Shown: in pieces, positions 17,422-27,570 of the stretch
Layout: the number at the start of each line of letters is the position of its first letter
How positions within the stretch are numbered: position 1 is the stretch's first letter
Assembly (NCBI RefSeq): GCF_947492815.1
Contig: NZ_CANLOB010000003.1
Coordinates: 238,677-302,676, forward strand
Reading direction: 5' to 3'
Length of the DNA: 64,000 nt
Origin: an uncultured Dokdonia sp.
Lineage (GTDB): Bacteria > Bacteroidota > Bacteroidia > Flavobacteriales > Flavobacteriaceae
Position numbers and translations under genes: made by a program
The notes under the pieces: model-generated
What the model was told of the DNA's origin: nothing
What the model saw: the letters and a program-made list of their open reading frames with translations, nothing else
Databases searched by the model: none

Positions 17422-17438
17422 TACGCTTTCGCGAAAGC
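17422..17438. repeat. Palindromic repeat TACGCTTTCGCGAAAGC
   Basis: A 17-base copy of the palindrome just after the Afp11-like stop codon. It is the second copy inside the eCIS operon. Confidence 0.85.
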
Positions 17439-17501
17439 AAAAAAAATATTAATTACAAGTACATGTCATCTTGGTTTTGTACTTAGAAAAAACATAAATA
17501 A

Positions 17502-20276
17502 ATGTTAGAAAATCAGCATATCAGTATACCTAAAAAAGTTGAGACTCAAGATGATTTGGATTTTCAATTTTTGAGAAGAACAGGTATTAATTATATAGAG
17601 CAATTAGGAAGTAAACTTTGGACTGATTTTAATTCTCATGATTCAGGTATCACGATATTAGAAGTGTTAAGTTATGCGATAACTGACCTCGGTATGAGAA
17701 TGGATCTGAATACCGCAGATATCTTAGCATCAAACGAAGCCGGAAAAGGAATACAAGATCAGTTTATTAAGGCTTCAGAAATTTTACCAGCTAAGCCTTT
17801 AACACAAATCGATTATAGAAAGTTAATTCTTGATATTGGAGATAGCTCCATGGGTGAGAAACTAGTGAAAAATTGCTGGATCATGCCCAGAGAACAAACA
17901 CTATTTGTAGATTGTAATACAGGGGATATCGCTTTTGATAGTACAGATCTGCAAACAGATAAACTACAGCAGTTTAATATAAAGGGTCTATACGATATCT
18001 TAATAGATTATAATGACGAGATAGATGATTGCGGGAAGTCTACAGTGCTCTCAGAAACATTAAACCGTTTTCATGATAATCGAAATCTATGTGAAGATCT
18101 TATTGAAATAAAAGAAGTGCCTACACAAAACATTGCTGTTTGTGCAAGAATAGATGTAGAAAATAATGCAGATGAAGAATGGGTACATGCAAATGTCTTG
18201 AAAGTAATTAATAATTACTTAGCACCAGATATTAACTTCTATTCGCTAAATCAGTTATTGGAGGAAGGATATCCTACAGATGAAATTTTTGAAGGACCTA
18301 TTCTTGATAATGGATTTATAAAGACAGAAGAGCTACAAAATAGCGAACTGCGTAGAGAAATACGAGTTTCGGATCTGATTAAAGAAATCATGTCTGTAGA
18401 AGGGGTGAAAGTGATTAATAATATTTCTATTAATAATTGTGATGGAAAAGTTAATCTAGATGATTGGGTATTATGTGTTGACTATGGTAAGAAGCCTGTA
18501 TTATGTGATTTAAGTTCTTTTAGTTATAGTAAAGGGACTTTGCCTTTAAATATTAATGAGGCTCAGGTAGTCGCTTTTCAACAACAAATTAGAGAAGAGG
18601 AAGCGCTTGCTAGAGAAAATGCAAGACTTAATAAAGAATTAGAAGTACCTCAAGGAACTGTATTAGATATAGAAAACCATTCAACAATATTAAATGATTT
18701 TCCAGATACGTATGGTGTAGGAGAAACAGGTATTATAGCAAAATCAACTCCCGAAAGAGAAGCATTAGCAAAACAGTTAAAAGGATATTTATTATTCTTT
18801 GATAAAATGCTTGCAAGTTATTTTCAACACTTAGGTAAAGTGAAGGAGTTATTAAGCATCAACGGAACATTAAAACGCACTTATTTTACACAAGCAATCA
18901 AGGGAGTAAAAGGATTTGATGAATTAGTAAGTGATAGTTATGAAACTTCTAATGATACAGTACTTACAGATACTCTTTATAAGGCATTAGATAATAGTGT
19001 AGAAAGAAGAAATCAAATTTTGGATCATCTTATTTCGAGGTTTTCAGAGCAATTTAATGAGTATACTTTTTTAATGAAAACTTTGTATGGTAGAGCTTCA
19101 GATGAAATTATTCTTAATAATAAAGAAGCATTCCTAAAAGAGTATAAAGATGTAAGTGCAGAGAGAGGATTAGGGTATAATTATTATGCACAACCAGATT
19201 CAGAATTATGGAATACGTCAAATATTTCTGGAGTACAAAAAAGAATAGCTCGATTACTAGGAATACAAAATTATGATCGTAGAAATTTATCAGATTCTCC
19301 TGTAGTTATTAATAGTGTTACAGATACAGATGGTAATGCTACATATACTTGGAAAGTTAAAAACGCTAGCGGAAATATTGCACTTTCTTCTGTAAATACA
19401 AAAGAATTAGAGTATGCAGCTTTACAAGAAATGTATGAAGCAGTTTTCCTTGCGATACAGATAGATGCAGAAGATCTTGATATTGCTTTTGAAGAAACGT
19501 TTGAAGATGGAGATTTTGTAGGAAACTTAAAGATATGTGTTTCTGGATCAGGAAGATATTATTTTAAAGTAGTTAAGAAAGAAAGTTCAGATGGTGTTAC
19601 TCCAGAAGAAGTAATAGCCATTCATAATCCCACTTATATTACTCAAGAAGAGTTAAAGGATGTAATAAGAACACTAATTAATTACTTCAAGTTTGAATTT
19701 TCAGAAGAAGGAATGTTTCTAGTAGAACATTTATTGCTAAAGCCAAGAACAGAAGTTGATTATGAGCTTTTAGGAATTGGATGTATGGATGTAGACAGTA
19801 GTTTTATTGTTGCTTCTGATGTTAAAACCGATGCCGAAGTTGGGAGTGAAGAGTTTATGACTTCTTGTGAAGATGGTTGTGAAGAAGATGTATTTGATCC
19901 GTATACGTATAGAGTAAGTATTGTATTACCAGGATATACATTCCGTTTTTCTAACCCTGATTTCAGAAAATATGCTGAGACTTTAATTAGACAAGAACTT
20001 CCTGCACATATACTCGCAAAGATATGTTGGGTAGGAGATAGACAAGACGGAACTACTGCTGCAAATGATTTATATGATTTTGAAAAAGTCTATAAGAAGT
20101 ACTTAATAGATAAATCAGGAGAAGATCTTGCAAGTTTAGCTACGAGTACCAGAGATCTTATTGCAGCCATGAATAACTTAAATAATATATACCCTCCAGG
20201 AAGACTTCTAGATTGTGATCAAGATGATAATGATGACTTAAATGGAAAAATAATCTTAGGGCAATCAAACATTTAA
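17502..20276 (+). CDS. Second large baseplate protein (Afp12-like)
   Basis: A 924-residue protein beginning with the block IEQLGSKLWTDFNSHDSGIT that is typical of the large eCIS baseplate/wedge proteins encoded after the J-like gene. The middle shows GYLLFFDKMLASYFQHLG, a motif also frequent in this class, and the C-terminus VEHLLLKPRTEVDYE. It would form the outer wedge with the Afp11-like protein. The Cys-rich stretch near residues 785-805 (CEDGCEED) is unusual for the class. Confidence 0.8.
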   Translation: MLENQHISIPKKVETQDDLDFQFLRRTGINYIEQLGSKLWTDFNSHDSGITILEVLSYAITDLGMRMDLNTADILASNEAGKGIQDQFIKASEILPAKPLTQIDYRKLILDIGDSSMGEKLVKNCWIMPREQTLFVDCNTGDIAFDSTDLQTDKLQQFNIKGLYDILIDYNDEIDDCGKSTVLSETLNRFHDNRNLCEDLIEIKEVPTQNIAVCARIDVENNADEEWVHANVLKVINNYLAPDINFYSLNQLLEEGYPTDEIFEGPILDNGFIKTEELQNSELRREIRVSDLIKEIMSVEGVKVINNISINNCDGKVNLDDWVLCVDYGKKPVLCDLSSFSYSKGTLPLNINEAQVVAFQQQIREEEALARENARLNKELEVPQGTVLDIENHSTILNDFPDTYGVGETGIIAKSTPEREALAKQLKGYLLFFDKMLASYFQHLGKVKELLSINGTLKRTYFTQAIKGVKGFDELVSDSYETSNDTVLTDTLYKALDNSVERRNQILDHLISRFSEQFNEYTFLMKTLYGRASDEIILNNKEAFLKEYKDVSAERGLGYNYYAQPDSELWNTSNISGVQKRIARLLGIQNYDRRNLSDSPVVINSVTDTDGNATYTWKVKNASGNIALSSVNTKELEYAALQEMYEAVFLAIQIDAEDLDIAFEETFEDGDFVGNLKICVSGSGRYYFKVVKKESSDGVTPEEVIAIHNPTYITQEELKDVIRTLINYFKFEFSEEGMFLVEHLLLKPRTEVDYELLGIGCMDVDSSFIVASDVKTDAEVGSEEFMTSCEDGCEEDVFDPYTYRVSIVLPGYTFRFSNPDFRKYAETLIRQELPAHILAKICWVGDRQDGTTAANDLYDFEKVYKKYLIDKSGEDLASLATSTRDLIAAMNNLNNIYPPGRLLDCDQDDNDDLNGKIILGQSNI

Positions 20277-20298
20277 AAGCGTTTAAAAAAAATAAAAG

Positions 20299-23200
20299 AT
20301 GAATACTAAATTAGATAATATAACAGTACAGTATAGAAAGTTCAACGAGAACCAGGCGCTTACAGAAGACCAGTTGAACGAATTTATAGATTATTTTGAA
20401 GATCAAGATCGCCTATCTAGAACCCGTCTCAGTGGTGTAGGTGTAGTCTGTGGTTTTAGAACTGCATCATCATTTGGACTAGCTGATCCAAATCTAAATG
20501 GTCTTGGAATAAGCCAAGGAGCAGGAGTGACAACAGATGGCGATATTATTACCCTAAGAAACAATCTGGATGGCCTTAAAGAAGTGTCTATAGATTTAGA
20601 TGGAAAAGTGTTTACACACTATCGATTATATGAGACAGATAATGAAATATTCTCATATCCTCATTTTACGGATCTAACTTCTATGATAGAGTTAAAGAAT
20701 TTAAGTGATATTCAGGATGGTGAAGTAGGTTTTGTCGCATTAGATGAAGCTACATTAGCAGGAAAAGTAGTGCTTCTATATTTAGATAGTTATGTGAATG
20801 AAGGTGGTGATTGTGATACTGTAGATTGTGATAGTCAAGGAGATGAACAAGTCTCTGATTTAAAAATATTGCTAGTAAGTACTGCCGATGCTCAAAAAAT
20901 TATAGAAGGTAATACTCAAGATACTATTTATAATAAATACAACGAGTTTGAAGTACTTTATGATGACTTGCCAAATATAGAAGTAGCTAGAGCCTTTTTA
21001 ACAGCAGATGTAACAACAAATGCAGAAGTAAGAGCGAAGTTTACAAGTGCTATAGAAAGAGATAATATTTTAAAAAAATTAGGTGAAGGGTTTGAGCTGA
21101 TTAGCAATACATTTGGTGTGCCTATAAATATATTAGGTACATTAGAAGCTTCCTTAAGAAGTCTATTAATTAATACAGAAACAGATTTTCAATATCGTTA
21201 TGATTTATTAAAAGACTTAGTAGCGACTTACAATGAAATTAAAGACTTGCTTTTGCATTTAAAAGCAGAATGCTGTCCAAATATTCAATCTTTTCCTAAA
21301 CACTTAATGTTAGGTCCAGTAGATGCTTCTTTAGAATTAGGAGAGAATACTCCGTATCGTCATGATTTTTATAAATCACCAATTCTTTCTGAAGAAGATG
21401 AAAACTACGCAAGAACTGTATTACTAGCAGAACGTTTTGTACAAGAAATTGAAAACTTCCGAAAGTTTATTGGTCCTGTTAGAATTACACCTTCTAAAAA
21501 AGATACTAATTTAGGTGAAAAAGCAGTCCCATTTTATTACAATGTAACAGATGAGTTACTGGGAACTTGGGATTATGAAAAATCAGAAAATGATGAAGAA
21601 GACCAAAATTTAAGTTATCATAAAGGGAATTTAGCTAGCGATGATTTTGTTCAAAACCCATTAAATTATACGTTAGATGATAATAACTTCTTCCGAATAG
21701 AAGGTCATTTAGGACAATCTTATAAAATTGCCTATGAAAATATCAATACCATAAAGGCAAAATATGGTTTACCATTTGATATTAAGACAGTAATGCTACG
21801 TAGAAAAAGTGCAGATGTAATTAGCGGTCCTGTAAGAGGTTTCCCTATTACTTCTACTCCTAGAGTACTAAATACTCAAAGAGTTGCATTAGATCCGACT
21901 ATTGAAGTGAATGATACACAAAAGGTGGACTTAGAATCTACTACTGATGTAAATGATACACAGAGAGTAAGTGCAGATTTAGTAAGTGATCAAGAGGTTT
22001 TAAGAACAGCAGAACAACTCCCTGAATTATCATTAGAGCCTGAAACAACTGAAATCTCAATTGCTGATTTAAGACAACAATTATTAGAAGTGTCAGAAGC
22101 TTTTGTAAGCAATGCAGAAGTAGATCAGCAAGAAACATTACAAACTATTGCTAATCTAGATTATCAATTGAATTTGTTAAATGAGGTGGAAGCATTAACA
22201 AAACCACCACTTACACAAGATGGAGGTGTTACTGTAGTTACACAAGATCAAAAAGATGATGAGATAGAGAGTGAGTTGTTGAGTGACTTTATGGAAAGGC
22301 ATTCAGGACTAGAGCATTTTGCAGGAGTAGAACCAGGAGGAACATTTATTTTGGTACATGAGTCAGAAGATAGTCCTCAAGTGATTGCAGATTTTTCATT
22401 ACCATATTTATGTTGTGATAAGAAAGATCCAGTATTCTTAGTATTACCAGTAACACAACTTTGTGAAAATGATGCACCTATTCCAATGACGGTAATTCCA
22501 CTAGATGGAGAAATTAAAGCATTTGCTAATGGAGTGGCAATTCCAGGTATTGTGGCAAAAGGAGGACAGAGTGTATTTAACCCTAGTTTAGTACCTGTAG
22601 CAAATCACGAAGATCAAATTACATTTACTGTAAATGATGATCCTGTAGAAACTATATTAACCGTATTTGCTCAGTCACAGTTAGAAGTAACAACGAGTAT
22701 AGATTATGGAGATGCAAATTCACCTACGCCTACAGCAGAAGTAGATTTTGTTTTAAATAATTATAATCCTCAGTTCACGTATGAATGGAATTATGGAGAC
22801 GGAAGTCCTATAGATGTTAATCCTCCAATTGTCAGTAATACGGTAACACATGTATATAGTTTGGTAGTAGGACAGGAAGAAGTTTATACTCCTACAGTAA
22901 CAATTACAAACACAAACGGATGTAGTACGGTAGTGCAAATAGAACCTGTGTCACTTAAATTAGCGATTAATAGGAATACACAAATACGTATTTATTTTGA
23001 TTCGTCTGGTTCAATGAATTCTTCTTTAGCACCATTAACAACAATGAAAGATGGTGTCCTGAAAAATACATTATTACCATTATATGATAATGACTTAGCT
23101 GCTTATAATGACAAAGTAAAAATACGTAATTTCAGAGATGAAAGAACTTTTGATGTACTTAATTTAGAAGGAGAAGCTGCTCCAGAAGGTAATGTGATTG

Positions 23201-23640
23201 TATTGGTATTCCAAGATGAAGCTAATGCTATTTATCATTCTGGCAGTATTACACCTAGAAGATCTCAATTTGAAACAGATATTACAGCCTTTAAAGGTAG
23301 GTTAGCCAATAACTTTGGAACAGGAAATCCAAATTATTATAGAGGTGTTGTATTTCAAGTGATAGGTAATAGTACGTTTAAAACTTTAATGGAGGCAGTA
23401 GAGAATGGCAATCAGTCACCAGCGACTCCTAGCGATTATACTTCATTAAGTAATAACTTAGTTTCAGAAGTAGCAGGAGGACAAGTACAATTCCAGTATG
23501 ATGTTCAAGATGGGGATACAGCTCAACAGTATTTTAATATTATAAAAGCAGCATTAGTTGGTTTTGGTTACGAGATACCAGAGACTACTGTGTCTCGAGT
23601 TGCAGCACCATCAACTCCAACTTCTCCTTCAACGCTATAA
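20299..23640 (+). CDS. Giant eCIS-linked protein with PKD and VWA-like C-terminus
   Basis: A 1113-residue protein without signal peptide. Residues 1-~760 form a body shared with the next gene: FIDYFEDQDRLSRTRLSGVG near the start, RIEGHLGQSYKIA, HFAGVEPGGTFILVHESE and IADFSLPYLCC. A PKD-like domain follows (~800-885, with YEWNYGDGSP). From ~890 a VWA-like domain has an intact MIDAS start, DSSGSM at D901-M906. PKD and VWA domains bind proteins or glycans, so it may be a particle-bound fibre or receptor-binding protein. No T9SS sorting domain is visible. It starts 22 nt after the baseplate gene. Confidence 0.6.
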   Translation: MNTKLDNITVQYRKFNENQALTEDQLNEFIDYFEDQDRLSRTRLSGVGVVCGFRTASSFGLADPNLNGLGISQGAGVTTDGDIITLRNNLDGLKEVSIDLDGKVFTHYRLYETDNEIFSYPHFTDLTSMIELKNLSDIQDGEVGFVALDEATLAGKVVLLYLDSYVNEGGDCDTVDCDSQGDEQVSDLKILLVSTADAQKIIEGNTQDTIYNKYNEFEVLYDDLPNIEVARAFLTADVTTNAEVRAKFTSAIERDNILKKLGEGFELISNTFGVPINILGTLEASLRSLLINTETDFQYRYDLLKDLVATYNEIKDLLLHLKAECCPNIQSFPKHLMLGPVDASLELGENTPYRHDFYKSPILSEEDENYARTVLLAERFVQEIENFRKFIGPVRITPSKKDTNLGEKAVPFYYNVTDELLGTWDYEKSENDEEDQNLSYHKGNLASDDFVQNPLNYTLDDNNFFRIEGHLGQSYKIAYENINTIKAKYGLPFDIKTVMLRRKSADVISGPVRGFPITSTPRVLNTQRVALDPTIEVNDTQKVDLESTTDVNDTQRVSADLVSDQEVLRTAEQLPELSLEPETTEISIADLRQQLLEVSEAFVSNAEVDQQETLQTIANLDYQLNLLNEVEALTKPPLTQDGGVTVVTQDQKDDEIESELLSDFMERHSGLEHFAGVEPGGTFILVHESEDSPQVIADFSLPYLCCDKKDPVFLVLPVTQLCENDAPIPMTVIPLDGEIKAFANGVAIPGIVAKGGQSVFNPSLVPVANHEDQITFTVNDDPVETILTVFAQSQLEVTTSIDYGDANSPTPTAEVDFVLNNYNPQFTYEWNYGDGSPIDVNPPIVSNTVTHVYSLVVGQEEVYTPTVTITNTNGCSTVVQIEPVSLKLAINRNTQIRIYFDSSGSMNSSLAPLTTMKDGVLKNTLLPLYDNDLAAYNDKVKIRNFRDERTFDVLNLEGEAAPEGNVIVLVFQDEANAIYHSGSITPRRSQFETDITAFKGRLANNFGTGNPNYYRGVVFQVIGNSTFKTLMEAVENGNQSPATPSDYTSLSNNLVSEVAGGQVQFQYDVQDGDTAQQYFNIIKAALVGFGYEIPETTVSRVAAPSTPTSPSTL

Positions 23641-23657
23641 TTGCTAAAAAATAAAAG

Positions 23658-26600
23658 ATGATGAATAATCGATTAACGAATATAACAACAGAATATAGAA
23701 CATTCAGCAAAGGACAATATGTAGAGCATACCCAATTTAATGAGTTTTTAGATTATTTTGAAGATCAAGATCGTCTCTCTAAAACCTTATTGCGAGGAGT
23801 AGGGATTGCTTGTGGATTAAAACACCAACTCAAATATTCGACTACTGATAGAAGAGTAAGAGTTGTAGATGGAGTAGAAATATCTCAAGGAATTGGAGTA
23901 ACCACAGATGGTGATCTTATTACGTTAAGTGACATTACTCAGGTAAGTGACGAACTAGGAGTAAGTGATCTTAAAAAAATAAATCTAAAAAGTAAGTGCT
24001 ATTCTTTTTTTAAACCTTACGATAATTCAAAAGTAAATTATCCTCCTTTTTATGAAGATGATGGTAATCAAATTCCTCTTTGGGAATTATCAGAAACAAA
24101 TAATAAAGCCGAAGAATATACACCTGTAAATGAGTCAAGCGACGCTATTTTAAATATTTTATACTTACTTATATACATAGAGTCTTATGAAAAAGAGGTA
24201 CGTCCTTGTAGAGGAGTAGATTGTGATAACCATGGGTTACAACAAATACAAAATGTAAAAGTACTCTTTACTAATTTGAGAGGGATAACTAATATTGTTA
24301 AGAAGGGCGATACATTATATCCACATCCATCAAATAGTACGTTTCCTGAGTTGAGGTTAAAACGAGCACTAGCAAATCCAGAGCTTAATAGTATTGGTGA
24401 TCTTAAAAAAATCTATAGTGATATTGTCTTAGATACAACATTACTAAATGATATGTCTGCAGGTATAGCTACTGTAACATCACATTTCAAAATAGTAAAT
24501 AGGTTTGATCAACTAGATTTAATATCAAAACTTACCAATACCATAGCGCTTAATAATGATGGGGCTACAGGCTTTCAGTATGCATATGATTTTATGAAAG
24601 ATTTGGTAGAGACATATAACGAGATAAAAACGTTATTACCAAAATCATTTACAAGTTGTTTTCCTGATTTTAATGCGTTTCCTAAACATGTAATGATTGG
24701 AAAGGTTGTAGATAATACTGCTAATAATTTTAGACACGAATTCTATAATTCTCCAATATTAGATGATGAAGCTGTAGAAGCTAAAATTAAAATATTAATT
24801 CAACGATTTAATGAATTAGTTGAAAATTTTGGATTGCCAACTGTTTCAAAAGTAGCTCCGGATATTAATATTACGCCTTCTAGAAAATCAATAGAATTGA
24901 GTAGTAAAGCCATACCTTTTTATTATAATATAGATGAGGAGTTTCTAAAAAGATGGAGTTTTGATAAGACAAGTCATAGAATAGCAGATAGAAATTTGAC
25001 CTATAATATTTTAAATCCATTACTGTCAAATGATGCTAATATAAAAGGTGCTACCGCTTTTAATCTAGAGAAAAACACTTTTTATAGAATAGAAGGACAT
25101 CAATCACAACCATACTCTTTAGTACAAGAAGTGCTTAATTTTAAAAAGAATGCATCTCAATTGTCTTTTGATGTCATGTCACTTTCACTAGAAGAATTAA
25201 ATAATAATAAAGATCTTTCTAAAGCTTATTTTAAAGAATATGTAGCAGAACATCCAGGCATAGAACATATGGCAGGAGTAGAGCCAGGAGGAACGTTTGT
25301 TATTGTGTATGAGTCAGAAGCAAATCCAATTGTAATTGCAGATTTCTCCCTTCCATATTTATGTTGTGGACCAAAAGTAGATGTAAGTCTGAGTTTGCCG
25401 GTAGATGAAATTTGTAGTGGTAGTAAAGCAATTCCTTTTACTGTGTCACCATTAGATGGAGTTGTAGAAACAGTCAATGCTATAAGAGGCAATGGAGGTG
25501 TTGTAAAAATAGGAGAACAATATTTCTTTGATCCAACATTAGTAAGCTCATCATTCTATAATACAGATATTGGATTTACTGTTAACGGTAAGTCTACAGG
25601 AACAACAATAAGAGTAGTGTCACAACCTAATGTTTTAATAACAGTAGATAATATAACACCTTCTGAAAATGATACAGATGTGTTTGTGACGTATAGAATA
25701 GAAGGTACAAATAATGCTAATTATCAATATGAATTTGATTTCTTAGGTAATGGAAATTATATTTCAGTTACTCCAGTTAATGGAATTGTGGGCTATACTT
25801 TTTTCAATTATAGAAATACAAAGAGTTTAAAAACACCGATCACTAATGTAATCGTAAGTGGAAATGGTTGTTCTGATACTATAGAAGTTATCGTTCAGTC
25901 GTCTAATGAAGGTCCAACTGCAAATGCAGGTAGTGATGCTAGTATACAATTACCCGAAAATTCTGTAACTCTAGATGGTTCATTAAGTGATGATACAGAT
26001 GGAACAATAGTAAGTTATTTGTGGACTAAAACATCATTCTTAGATGCAACGATAGAAACGCCTACTAATGAATTAACCGAAGTAACTGGTATGGCTGAAG
26101 GAGAACATACTTTTGAATTAACAGTTACAGATAACTCAGGAGATACATCTACAGATACAGTAACAATAACAGTACTTCCTAGAAAGAAAGTTGGGCCAAC
26201 TGCAAATGCAGGTAATGATGTTAGTATACAACTACCCGGAAATTCTGTAACTCTTGATGGCACATTAAGCGATGATACAGATGGAACAATAGAAATTTAT
26301 TCTTGGGTAAAAAAAACAGCATTAAGAGCAATTATAGCAAATCCTAATGATATTATGACAACGGTGACAAGTATGGTGGAAGGAGAACATGTTTTTGAAT
26401 TAACAGTTGAAGATAATGATGGACTTATTGCTGTAGATACAGTAACTATTACAGTGCTTCCTGCTAAGAATGTTGCTCCAACTGCAAATGCAGGTAGTGA
26501 TGCTAGTATACAATTACCCGAAAATTCTGTAACTCTAGATGGTTCATTAAGTGATGATATAGATGGAAGTATAGCTAGTTATTCATGGGTGAAAACATCG

Positions 26601-27137
26601 TTATTAGACGCAACTATAGAAACGCCTACTAATGAATTAACCGAAGTAACTGGTATGGCTGAAGGAGAACATACTTTTGAATTAACAGTTACAGATAATT
26701 CAGGAGATACTTCTACGGATACAGTAATTATAACAGTTCTTCCTGCTAAGAAAGTTGGACCAACTGCAGAAGCGGGGAATAGTAGAAGTATAAGATTACC
26801 TCAAAATTCTACTACTCTTGATGGTTCTTCAAGTACAGATTTGGATGGAAATATAGAAAATTATTTTTGGGTGAAAAGGACGTCATTAAGAGCAACTATA
26901 GAGAAACCTAATGATGCTACGACATTAGTAACTAATATGGTTGAAGGTACTCATATATTTGAATTAACAGTTGAAGATAATGACGGACTTACTGATGTTG
27001 ATACAGTAACAATTTCAGTAGTTAATCGAGAAATTATTGAAAATCCTAAAGGAAATTGTGATCCTAATTTAGAGTGCTGTGTTGATGATGGAAATGGAGG
27101 ATATAGGCCAGCAGTAGGAGATGAACCTTGTATATAA
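23658..27137 (+). CDS. Giant eCIS-linked protein with four PKD-like repeats
   Basis: A 1159-residue paralogue of the preceding protein over the N-terminal body (FLDYFEDQDRLSKTLLRGVG, RIEGHQSQPYSL, HMAGVEPGGTFVIVYESE, IADFSLPYLCC). The C-terminus differs: from ~residue 752 it has four ~94-residue PKD/Ig-like repeats (PTANAGSDASIQLPENS, VTLDGSLSDD, GEHTFELTV) in an A-B-A-B pattern, ending in a Cys-rich tail (NLECCVDD, EPCI). It has no signal peptide or T9SS tail, which fits a particle component released with the injection system. Probably a second fibre or adhesin. Confidence 0.6.
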   Translation: MMNNRLTNITTEYRTFSKGQYVEHTQFNEFLDYFEDQDRLSKTLLRGVGIACGLKHQLKYSTTDRRVRVVDGVEISQGIGVTTDGDLITLSDITQVSDELGVSDLKKINLKSKCYSFFKPYDNSKVNYPPFYEDDGNQIPLWELSETNNKAEEYTPVNESSDAILNILYLLIYIESYEKEVRPCRGVDCDNHGLQQIQNVKVLFTNLRGITNIVKKGDTLYPHPSNSTFPELRLKRALANPELNSIGDLKKIYSDIVLDTTLLNDMSAGIATVTSHFKIVNRFDQLDLISKLTNTIALNNDGATGFQYAYDFMKDLVETYNEIKTLLPKSFTSCFPDFNAFPKHVMIGKVVDNTANNFRHEFYNSPILDDEAVEAKIKILIQRFNELVENFGLPTVSKVAPDINITPSRKSIELSSKAIPFYYNIDEEFLKRWSFDKTSHRIADRNLTYNILNPLLSNDANIKGATAFNLEKNTFYRIEGHQSQPYSLVQEVLNFKKNASQLSFDVMSLSLEELNNNKDLSKAYFKEYVAEHPGIEHMAGVEPGGTFVIVYESEANPIVIADFSLPYLCCGPKVDVSLSLPVDEICSGSKAIPFTVSPLDGVVETVNAIRGNGGVVKIGEQYFFDPTLVSSSFYNTDIGFTVNGKSTGTTIRVVSQPNVLITVDNITPSENDTDVFVTYRIEGTNNANYQYEFDFLGNGNYISVTPVNGIVGYTFFNYRNTKSLKTPITNVIVSGNGCSDTIEVIVQSSNEGPTANAGSDASIQLPENSVTLDGSLSDDTDGTIVSYLWTKTSFLDATIETPTNELTEVTGMAEGEHTFELTVTDNSGDTSTDTVTITVLPRKKVGPTANAGNDVSIQLPGNSVTLDGTLSDDTDGTIEIYSWVKKTALRAIIANPNDIMTTVTSMVEGEHVFELTVEDNDGLIAVDTVTITVLPAKNVAPTANAGSDASIQLPENSVTLDGSLSDDIDGSIASYSWVKTSLLDATIETPTNELTEVTGMAEGEHTFELTVTDNSGDTSTDTVIITVLPAKKVGPTAEAGNSRSIRLPQNSTTLDGSSSTDLDGNIENYFWVKRTSLRATIEKPNDATTLVTNMVEGTHIFELTVEDNDGLTDVDTVTISVVNREIIENPKGNCDPNLECCVDDGNGGYRPAVGDEPCI
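25914..27030 (+). repeat. Four tandem ~282-bp PKD-like coding repeats
   Basis: Repeat starts are near 25914, 26196, 26478 and 26760. Repeats 1 and 3 are nearly identical DNA and differ from repeats 2 and 4, which resemble each other. The array therefore arose by duplication of a two-repeat, ~564-bp unit. Confidence 0.8.
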
Positions 27138-27145
27138 TAAAGTTT

Positions 27146-27229
27146 AAAAAACACATCTCAACACTTTAAACGGTTGTTTTTAGAGAAAGGAGTTATAAAG
27201 ATTGTCTTAAAGTGTGATGTGTTTTTTAT
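27146..27229 (+). terminator. Terminator hairpin at the end of the eCIS operon
   Basis: AAAAAACACATC...ACACTTTAA at 27146-27168 pairs with TTAAAGTGTGATGTGTTTTTT at 27207-27227 with a 3-nt bulge and a ~38-nt loop. The pairing ends in a T-tract. It lies 9 nt after the last giant gene, so it is the likely end of the ~23-kb transcription unit. Confidence 0.65.
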
Positions 27230-27240
27230 GTTAAATGCTT

Positions 27241-27353
27241 TATATGACCCGTTGTACATTTTAATAAAATAACTATTATATATTCTGATGATCTTCATTA
27301 TTTTCCCTAAATCTTAAAGAAATCTATTTAAAATGAACAACGGGTTTTATATA
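27241..27353. repeat. Imperfect inverted repeat around ACCCGTTGT
   Basis: TATATGACCCGTTGTACATT at 27241 pairs with the stretch AAATGAACAACGGGT...TATATA ending at 27353, with one mismatch in the 16-bp core and a ~68-nt loop. No gene lies inside. It could be a decayed small mobile element or a structured RNA. Confidence 0.45.
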
Positions 27354-27356
27354 CCA

Positions 27357-27386
27357 TATACCCCTCGAGATATCTCGAGGGGTATA
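27357..27386. repeat. Perfect 30-bp palindrome
   Basis: TATACCCCTCGAGAT followed directly by its exact reverse complement. It has no loop and no strong T-tract, so it may be an operator-like dyad or a bidirectional terminator rather than a standard one. GC-rich for this DNA. Confidence 0.7.
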
Positions 27387-27570
27387 TTTATTTACCTGTG
27401 TTTACTAAAATAATTCAAGTACATAGATGTTTTTGTAATGTGTTGATTATGTTTTTGTTATAATATTACTGTAATTAAATAAATAATATATGGGTAAGCC
27501 GTAAATTGTTGATAATCAGGAAAATTTGTTTTAATTTTAAGTAATTACTAATCTCATAAAACATAGCATT

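Noticed and set aside
4574..27137. Intact contractile-tail prophage
   Set aside because: There are no capsid, terminase, portal, integrase, holin or lysin genes, and no attachment sites were seen.
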